DNA of 64,000 nucleotides from Trileptium ribeirensis (taxonomy: Eukaryota; Nematoda; Enoplea; Enoplida; Thoracostomopsidae), in assembly GCA_030248225.1 (NCBI GenBank), contig JASANE010028631.1:42409-106408 (forward strand), written 5' to 3'. Position numbers and translations under genes: made by a program. The notes beneath the pieces were generated by a model. That model was not told the DNA's origin, did not search any database, and saw nothing but the letters and a program-made list of their open reading frames with translations. Numbering within the stretch: position 1 is the first letter of the stretch; the number at the start of each line of letters is the position of its first letter. This document shows, piece by piece, positions 57,160 through 64,000 of this stretch.

Positions 57160-57905
57160 GAACGTAATTAGAGATTGTGAGTTGCCGGTAGTGAAAACTT
57201 TTTAAAATTCTGTCTGTGTGTGTGATCGGTCATGAGTTAACCGATTTTTATCATCGTGTCGGACTCGTTCAAACTTTCCGACATATCATATGGTGCGAAT
57301 TTACCGTGTACGCATCCCCGAGTGCATTTTGAATTTGGGGTCTGGGTCAGGGGTCAAAAATGTGGCAGTTTTTTTGCCCAATTTTCGTGTGTGTTCCCTT
57401 TCACGGAAGCAACATTATTTTTATTTTATCTTAACTTCGAATTTTTTCTGTGTAGTTTTCCACGGCTACAATGGTATAATTTTTTATCAATGGTTCTGGG
57501 ACAGAGGTTAGAATGGTTTTTTTCTCCATTTTAGTACCCTTTATGGAAGCAGAGGTTATTTTTATCTTAACTTTCGAATTTTTTCTCTGATTGGTTTTAT
57601 TTTATAGTAAAACGATAAATGCCGATGTCTCTTTTTTGTTGTTCAATCAAGGCTCCGGTTCGTGGTATTTTGAGTTATGGCATTTGTATGGTCCCTCAGA
57701 ATCAAAATCCGGAAAATTATTTTCTGACGTCCTGGGCTCCTGGAAATTTTTTCTTTATTCGGTTTTCTCAGATGTTAGTTTTGTTCTAACTTGTGCTGTA
57801 TTGTTGATATATCCACATACATATAGCACATCGACGTATGCTATCGAGAATTGCAAAATCGCAAAAGGCGTAGCTGTACCTACGTTTCACTTCGTTCTGC
57901 AATCT
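57160..57905. mobile_element. repeat element copy, right arm
   Basis: Mirror of 53,935-54,640: CAGAACGTAATTAGAGATTGTG at one end and GTTTCACTTCGTTCTGC at the other, with the TTCTGACGTCCTGG and GGTTATTTTTATC words between. Diverged from the left-arm copy by scattered substitutions and short indels. Confidence 0.75.
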
Positions 57906-58236
57906 TAGAGTTGCTGCATAGTATAGTTGAAGGATATCTATAGAGATAGAGATATAGTAACTCTATAGTAGATATACTATAGATTTACTAGTATAAGTTG
58001 AACAAGGATGTTTCGGCCCAGTGGGGGAAATCTGACAACCATAGGAGATTTGAAAAAATGGAAGCATCTCCTCCCACACGCTAGTTTATATATGCTACAC
58101 TGGTTCGGTTTTCCTGTGGGGTTTGATAGCTAGGGGGCACAAATTCCGCCGAGGGGCAAGACCCACGTAAAATTTCTTGTTTTTCCATCAAAAAAGGTCT
58201 ACAGGGCCAAAGCAGTTTAAAACGAAATCAGTCGTG

Positions 58237-58446
58237 CTAATTTATTTCGTGTTGTGTTATTGCGTTTACAATGTCAGGATGGTATTTTTCGTTGTCGATC
58301 AAAAAATTTCGAAGTCGTAAAAGGGTCAGTGAACTGATCGCGTTTAACGGTATGTTTTCACCATGAGATAAGTCGTATTCCTGCAAATATAGATGGCCCT
58401 CTGTTACATGTTTCGGAAAGCCGGCTAATTTTACTTGATGCTTCAT
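58237..58446 (-). CDS. unknown ORF D, right-arm copy
   Basis: Same 69-residue product as 53,393-53,602, read from 58,446, without any amino-acid change. Upstream, the open part differs by one residue (LSV instead of LSC before HDLNAV). Retention of an unbroken and unchanged frame in both arms, while neighbours B and C are broken, makes this the best candidate in the group for a gene under constraint, or it reflects local conversion. Confidence 0.5.
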   Translation of the reverse strand: MKHQVKLAGFPKHVTEGHLYLQEYDLSHGENIPLNAISSLTLLRLRNFLIDNEKYHPDIVNAITQHEIN

Positions 58447-58676
58447 CGGCGCGGCTAGTTTTTGAAACTTTATGCAAATTTGTTCGCAAACTGCATTCAG
58501 ATCGTGAACAGAAAGGTCTTGTTTTATTTTTAACGATGTTTATAGGATAGGCGTTACATAACGTTTGTGTATTTGTATGCCGATTACGCGCTGTAATAAT
58601 CTTTGCATGCCTTGATTACTATCGGATGTTGCATAAATACATCTATTCTTAACTTTTTCAAGTTAAAAAGAAGACA

Positions 58677-58940
58677 TGTACGGTATTTTCGGTTTGCATT
58701 ATTACAAGCCGGGTGTACCTTGGTTTGTGGATTATCACAAATTTTTGTTGTAGCCTGGATTTATGTAGCCTTAGTAATTTTTTGCTTCCTATGTAAGGCC
58801 AGAGTTAAGCCAAATTGTTTTTCTAATGTATTAAAAATCTATTTTTCTAAAGCTTCTGAAACTAAAATTTTATAAACAAGATGATAAATGGTGAACAGGA
58901 ATATGGGTTACCACCGAATAAAGTACGACCAATATAAATC
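58677..58940 (+). pseudogene. unknown ORF C, right-arm copy, broken
   Basis: Begins with the same MYGIFGL start as 53,165-52,902 but the membrane segment is interrupted by stops and small indels (around 58,752-58,785), and the C-terminal end is changed. Confidence 0.5.
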
Positions 58941-59151
58941 GGATGATTCGTACTATATGTGGAAACATGGACAACAATGTGCTAAAATGTCAAATGTTTT
59001 TGTAAACTTTAAAATCTGTAGTAGTAATTTTAGGTTGTATATATAAGAAATTAAACCCATTTCAAGAGTCAGTTGCAAACTAGAAATTACGTTTGATCAC
59101 TACAAGGCCGATTTAAAACGACTTCTTCGACTCATTTTAAATGAATAACAG

Positions 59152-59496
59152 TCAAATGCGAATGGGTTTGATGCCTCCGTACACCAGAGTTGTTTTGTCA
59201 AAATCACGTAATTCATCGTTCGCGTTCACATGTCTGCAATCATATTCTCCTTTTCGTGAATGCGAACATTCTGGTATGTATATACGATGTACTAATGAAA
59301 TTCCCGTATGCACACACTTCTCCATTTCACACGGTTGTCCGCGTTCACCGAATGACATGCTGAATCGCACAGCTGTGTTCGTATCTATGTGTATTGTAGC
59401 ATATTCGCAAATGCGATTACCAATATCGTTTTCCTGTGTGCGCCGTCGGAAAAATGCGAGCTAAATATTAAAATAATGCCCGCGAACAGCACCGAC
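59152..59496 (-). pseudogene. unknown ORF B, right-arm copy, frameshifted
   Basis: Counterpart of 52,346-52,692. A one-base loss near 59,461, inside the hydrophobic N-terminal segment, breaks the frame from its ATG at 59,496. Beyond that the frame (59,370-59,152) is open through the cysteine-bearing part, with Gly where the left copy has its TGA. The lesions of the two copies are therefore at different sites and arose after the duplication. Confidence 0.55.
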
Positions 59497-59617
59497 ATGT
59501 TGCTAATGTTACCGCAAATTATTGTTCGAGTGCACTCATCGCTTTAACGGCCCTGAACTGATTTGACAACCCAAGTGCACTCACGCATGACGCCCCTAAT
59601 CAAAGCGGCTTTTAATT

Positions 59618-59941
59618 TTAATCATCTTCTGTGGGCACATCTTGCGGTAGTTCCCGCACTTTCAAACAAAAAATTGTCGAAATCCATCTTCCAGAAGATG
59701 GGTTTATCAAGTTACATACGACAGAAAAATTTTCCATTATTTTCCCAAATAGAGCCGTCAGTAGTAATTCCGCTCGCTCTTTTTCACAAACTGCAACAAC
59801 AAAAGTAAAATTAAGAAATATACTGGCTTCTCCAAATTGGGGTTCTGCCATTTCTCCATATACCCAGCGGGTGCCCTTGGCAAAATTCTTGCCCCCTTCC
59901 TTGTAAAAACTAGCTAACATAAGAACTTGACATTTTACCAA
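59618..59941 (-). CDS. unknown ORF A, right-arm copy, intact
   Basis: A 107-codon frame from the ATG at 59,941. The product has MVKCQVLMLASFYKEGGKNF at the start, a hydrophobic centre (ASIFLNFTFVVAVC) and an acidic end (RELPQDVPTEDD). No recognised domain. The left-arm copy is split by small indels. It is followed, on the same strand, by ORF B about 120 bp further, and D beyond that, a compact layout unusual for host genes with kilobase introns. Confidence 0.45.
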   Translation of the reverse strand: MVKCQVLMLASFYKEGGKNFAKGTRWVYGEMAEPQFGEASIFLNFTFVVAVCEKERAELLLTALFGKIMENFSVVCNLINPSSGRWISTIFCLKVRELPQDVPTEDD

Positions 59942-60667
59942 AAACCCTTTCTGAAGTTAAAAATTTGATTAATTTCAGCAGAAAATCGTTAAACGGTTAC
60001 GTTTAGCCTCTCAATAGAGACGTTTTTACATAATATTAACAATTTTAACTTTTTTAGTTAAAAAATATTTAAAATTTTTAGATTTCGACCCTCCAGTAAC
60101 ACCAGGAGGTGGGGGGCAGTTCACGCCTCTGCAAAAATTCGGTGCCCTCCCCCACCCCTTGCAAAATTATCAGCGAGTGAAGGAGCCAGATATAGATGTC
60201 TAAAAATCAACTTATCGTTAAAAATATATGACTTCAAAAGCTTGTAATTCGGAAAAATGCGAAGTTTCCCCATGTTTGGGGTGGTTCTCAAAAGTAGGGG
60301 TAGGGGCCCAGGTAATTCGACGTCCCCTAGGTCACTACAGTTCATGCCCCACCCCAATAAAATTGTGGTATCTTCCATCGCCACGAAGGAATTACAAAAA
60401 ATTTGTCTGGCAGGCTAAAACTATGCGAATTTTTCCAGTTTTGGTTAAAAACCCACAAATTTTTCTGCGGAGCCAAACATATCTATATATTTCCCCTTTT
60501 TAGTAAACAGATTGCAATCAGTTGCCGAGTTACAATTTCTGCCGGATATAGAACTTTATGCCCTCGATGCTTCAACTTCGAGCATCGCCGACTAGTTGTG
60601 TACGCCTCCCCCCCCCCCAAGTCCCGAACTGGGGGATCGATCACCCAGCTCATGCCCCTCAAGTAGA

Positions 60668-61819
60668 ATTTTTGTAGTTTGGATAAGCCAGTTTGCTTAT
60701 ACAAATTTAAAATCCTCCAAAAAATTAAAACGGTGAATGATTTTGAGGCTAAATCTGTGCATGCAGGAGATAGTGTGGATCTCGTGTACCTTGATTTACG
60801 AAAAGCCTTCGAGCGGGTACCACATGATTCTCTGATACAAAAACTTTTTAACTATGAAATTTGTGATCCTTTGCTCGGTTGGCTTCGGGCCTTCTTAGAT
60901 GGTTGATCTTATTGGAGCGCTGAATGGTTGCCAGAGCGCGCGTTGGGCTGCGGTTGGAAGTGGTGTGCCTCATGGGTCGGTCCTGGGACCCGTGTTATTC
61001 TCGTTCTATATAAACGATCTGGACGACTCGGTCTCCTCCAGAGTTTTTAAGTTTGCAGATGACACAACGCTATGTCGCCGGATATGCCATTCACCATATA
61101 GTTCTACTGATTGTGACAGCCTGCAAGGAGACCTAATGGATGTTGCTGCGTGGGCATACGTATCCGGCATGGAGTTCAATGCCGAAAAGTGTTGATGTGT
61201 TCATTTTGTATTCCTAATAATGTCCACGAGTAAGACTTAGGCGTGTGGATTTCTAACAACTTAAAGCCGTCTAAACACTGTACCGAAGCGCTGTCAGTTG
61301 TGATAAAATTATTCGAGCCATTAAGCGGCGATTCTAATACCTGATTGTGGCTATTTTTTGCCCATCTACAAATTACTACTACGCCCTCGCCTTGAGTACG
61401 CGACATGTTGTTGGTGTCCACGTTATATACGCGATCTCAAACTTCTAGAAGACGGCCAACAAAGCTTGTGCCCAGCCTGGCCAACCTATTCGTACTACGA
61501 ATGACTGAGGGTTTTAAAATTTCAGACATTGGATACTCGTCGGATTAGGGCTGATCTGATAATGATGTACCGAATGGCCCATAGCATGGTTGACGTCCCG
61601 CTTAGCGATTTCTTCGACGTTGTTACCGACGATCGTCTAAGTGGTCACTGTTTCAAGCTTCAAACACGCTACGTGCCACATACCAACAGCGCCCGTTTAA
61701 GCTTCGCGTGTCGTACTGTACGACTTTGGAACAGTTTGGCTAACGATGTGGTCTCTGCACCGTCGCTGGCATCGTTCAAAAAGTTGTTGCACCGTTCAGA
61801 CGCGTTGCCGGATCTGTGA
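60668..61819 (+). pseudogene. LINE reverse transcriptase fragment, right-arm copy
   Basis: Mirror of 51,183-49,990. Frames 60,679-60,906 (LRKAFERVPHDSLI), 60,899-61,195 (GSVLGPVLFSFYINDL and FADDTTLCRRI, the catalytic box) and 61,529-61,819 (TRRIRADLIMMYRM to FKKLLHRSDALPDL). A frame change at about 60,900 and the degraded part 61,196-61,528 make it non-functional. This copy keeps the F-A-D-D frame that the left copy has lost. Confidence 0.9.
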
Positions 61820-62077
61820 CTGCTCGTGCTGCTGGTCGCCTATCATTTTAGATGCAAGTTCCCAAATATCAATACACAAAGCCGACTTCAATCGGCTTGC
61901 CTTGTCCGGACTTATACTCCCAAAGGAACGAAAGCGAGGAATTCCCAACCTAGGTGGTAATCAAAGAACTTTTTCGACAAAATTCGGCGGGAACACTGTC
62001 TGCTTTCTGAAGAATTCAGAATGATATATGAAGCTAATGTTGAAAACTGACAGAGTGTATTGTATTGATATTTTTAG

Positions 62078-62192
62078 CGCTGCATCTTCTCAGCAAAGTT
62101 CTTCGAGTGAGTCCGCTCCAGAGTTTGCGGCGGCCAGTCAGCTGGTACAAGCATCTGCAAAAAGTTCTCTGGTAGACAACAGCTTAAGTCTG
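62078..62192 (+). CDS. candidate cyclin exon, right-arm mirror copy
   Basis: Identical, base for base as far as I can see, to 49,754-49,640, with the same acceptor (TTTTTAG) and donor (CTG|GTAAGC). It points toward the window end, where the next exon, if the mirror continues, would fall near 64,250. It is therefore part of a possible second, divergently oriented copy of the cyclin B3 5' region. Confidence 0.55.
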
Positions 62193-63162
62193 GTAAGCGA
62201 TACTATATCGGATTAAGTTTGAGGAAAACGTTTTTAGCTTAGAATTGACTTGTTGAATTCAAATTTGATGGATTTTGCTTAAAACTTGCTTTTGTATTAA
62301 TAAATAAATGGGTCGCTTGCTTACGAGTGGTACGTTTGTTGGGAGTAGTGACGACGTATGATTGGTTGATTTATGAAAACTTGGTAAGTCGCTTGTCTTG
62401 AATATGTTTAATTTTCCTGTTTGTGAATCGTTAAGTTATCTCGTCTGATTAAAAACAATACGCTTCAACACTATTATTTCAGCCAAGTTGGTCTGCAATA
62501 TTTTGCGTTATATATAGCTCCTTCCAAACGTAGTAGAAGTAGAAGTATTTGACAGAGCGCATTTCTCGCTTGGTGGAGGTAAACTATGGATTATTTAACC
62601 TGATAAAACACTTGGGCTCCATTTTTTTGTTTTCAGCCTACTATAGGTATGTTACTACCAAGACACAGGAGATCAGTTATTTTTGACATCAGAATAGTCA
62701 AATGTTGGCATATTTCCAATTTAGTTATGCTACACTTTGCAGATTTTCTAGATTGTTGAATTCGATGAAAGCAATAATAGTGGCGGAACATGCAATCAAC
62801 ACGGATAGCGTTTTATTCCTACAACGGAACCTTTAGGCTTTGAAACTAAAATTTTCTTTGAAAGCTATTAATAAATTTTGACAATTTCCATCTTTTTGTT
62901 TTTTGTATTAAACGATTGTTTTCAATATGGGTTGTGGGTAGTCAGAACGTAGTGGAGATTGTGTGTTGCAGGGGTGAAATCTTTTAAATTCCGTCTGTGT
63001 GTGATTGGCCATAACTCGAGAACGACTTAAACGATTTTCATGATATTGGGCTCGTTCGAACCCTCTTAGTCGGTTTACCGTGTAGATTCCCGAGAGTTTT
63101 TTATTTGGGGCCTGGTTCCGGGGTCAGGGGTCAAAATGTGGGTTTTTGCTCCATTTTGGTAC

Positions 63163-63807
63163 TGTCGTGAAGAATGTAAAACGTTCTTATCGGCAAATAA
63201 AATCACGATCCGTTCTCGTCGACCAAATCGTTGAGCACACGGTGTTTCGATATCCCAACGGTAGTCAATTATTGTGATTCGGTCCATACCCGACGTGGAG
63301 ACTTGTGGAATCTCTGACGGTCACGGGGACACGGCTGACGCTAGGAATGACGTGCTAGCAACTGAACGTACTGGATCGAGAGGGGGCACTGGCGCTTTAG
63401 GATGGGGGAAGCGGAAGTAGCTAATTATATCTCAATCAGTTGACATGAACAGACGGGTTGAGACGATGCTATTGCAGACAATTTTGAGATTATTGTTCAT
63501 GATAATGCAGGTTGTTGTTGATGCTGTAGTTGATGCAATCATTTACTGTTCACTGTTCATTTACCCGTTCAATTCGTATCGCATATGATATATATATTAT
63601 AATGTAAGCCTAAAAAAGACGCCGTAGCACGTAGATCTGGAGGCAAGGACTCGGACGATACCTTTGGCTTCTCCGACTTGGGATATTCATTGTCCGTGGC
63701 CAACATCCGTTCTGAAAGACAAACAAAAGACACAGACCGCGCGGTAGCCGCACTTAGATCGTTCATAGTGAATTATACTATTATGCTAATCTCCGTTGCC
63801 ATGACAA
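63163..63807 (-). mobile_element. 645-bp insert, right-arm mirror copy
   Basis: Same insert as 48,025-48,669 with the same GTAC flanks, within the no-difference tract. Carries the mirror frames 63,766-63,569 and 63,287-63,075. Confidence 0.65.
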
Positions 63808-64000
63808 GTACCCTTCACCGAAGCAAGGTTATTTTTCCTTAACTTTTGAATTTTTTGTCTGGTTGGTTTTGTTTTATAGTAAAGCTATAAATGGCGATGC
63901 CTCTTTTTTGTTTTTCGATTAAGGCTCCGGTTCTGGAGTTATGCAGTTAGAAGTACGAGGGTACGGCGCCCCCATGGTTTCTCGACCTAAAATTTGTTCT

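Larger units (their letters stand above)
56258..64000 (-). repeat. right arm of large inverted repeat (runs off the window)
   Basis: Mirror of 47,832-55,479, still matching at the last base of the window. Contains mirror copies of the candidate exons, the short-ORF group, the LINE fragment, the repeat elements and the 645-bp insert. Between about 61,927 and 63,917 it is indistinguishable by eye from the left arm; on both sides of that tract there are many small differences. Confidence 0.95.

Noticed and set aside
1..64000. CRISPR arrays, operons, ribosome binding sites, prokaryotic terminators.
   Set aside because: The spliced exons, LINEs and hAT/Merlin elements show animal nuclear DNA; the tandem repeats present have no spacer/repeat regularity.

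Overview
This is an A/T-rich animal (invertebrate-type) nuclear window: spliced exons, long repeat-filled introns, and many decayed transposons (hAT, Merlin, LINEs, short inverted-repeat elements). No operon-like gene packing or bacterial signal is present. The phylum cannot be fixed from sequence alone.

The main gene is a cyclin B3 gene on the minus strand, read from about 55 kb down to 23.5 kb. Most of its exons are short and only visible when splice sites are read by eye: 47,582-47,481 (acidic linker and start of the cyclin fold), 44,985-44,806 (MRAIL-bearing cyclin box), 35,858-35,703 (end of cyclin box 1), 25,621-25,463 and 23,652-23,519 (C-terminal cyclin box). Reading phases agree at every junction that can be tested. 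A short exon for the LQLLG-type helix (between 44.8 and 35.9 kb), the last few C-terminal codons and the start codon were not found. Two upstream exons, 49,754-49,640 and (less sure) 55,257-54,965, fit the same strand and phase.

From about 47.8 kb to the window end the sequence is one large inverted repeat: left arm about 47,832-55,479, a 0.78 kb spacer with an RNase-H-type LINE remnant, right arm about 56,258-64,000 and running off the edge. The arms are mostly about 90% alike, but a stretch of nearly 2 kb (47,915-49,905 against 61,927-63,917) shows no difference by eye, as expected of a recent conversion tract. The upstream exons of cyclin B3 lie inside the arms, so the right arm carries a head-to-head copy of them. 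Each arm also has a cluster of short intronless reading frames of unknown origin, with different lesions in each arm.

Region by region: 1-1.5 kb featureless; 1.5-3.4 kb a complete but decayed hAT element with a perfect 8-bp target duplication; 3.4-23.5 kb non-coding with three unusual motif clusters (28-bp duplication at 7.6 kb, CTGTGAT cluster at 10.2-10.5 kb, GTTCGCGAAC cluster at 19.5-20.0 kb); 23.5-47.6 kb cyclin B3 exons separated by introns full of satellites and nested transposons, including a Merlin transposase; 47.6-64 kb the inverted repeat.
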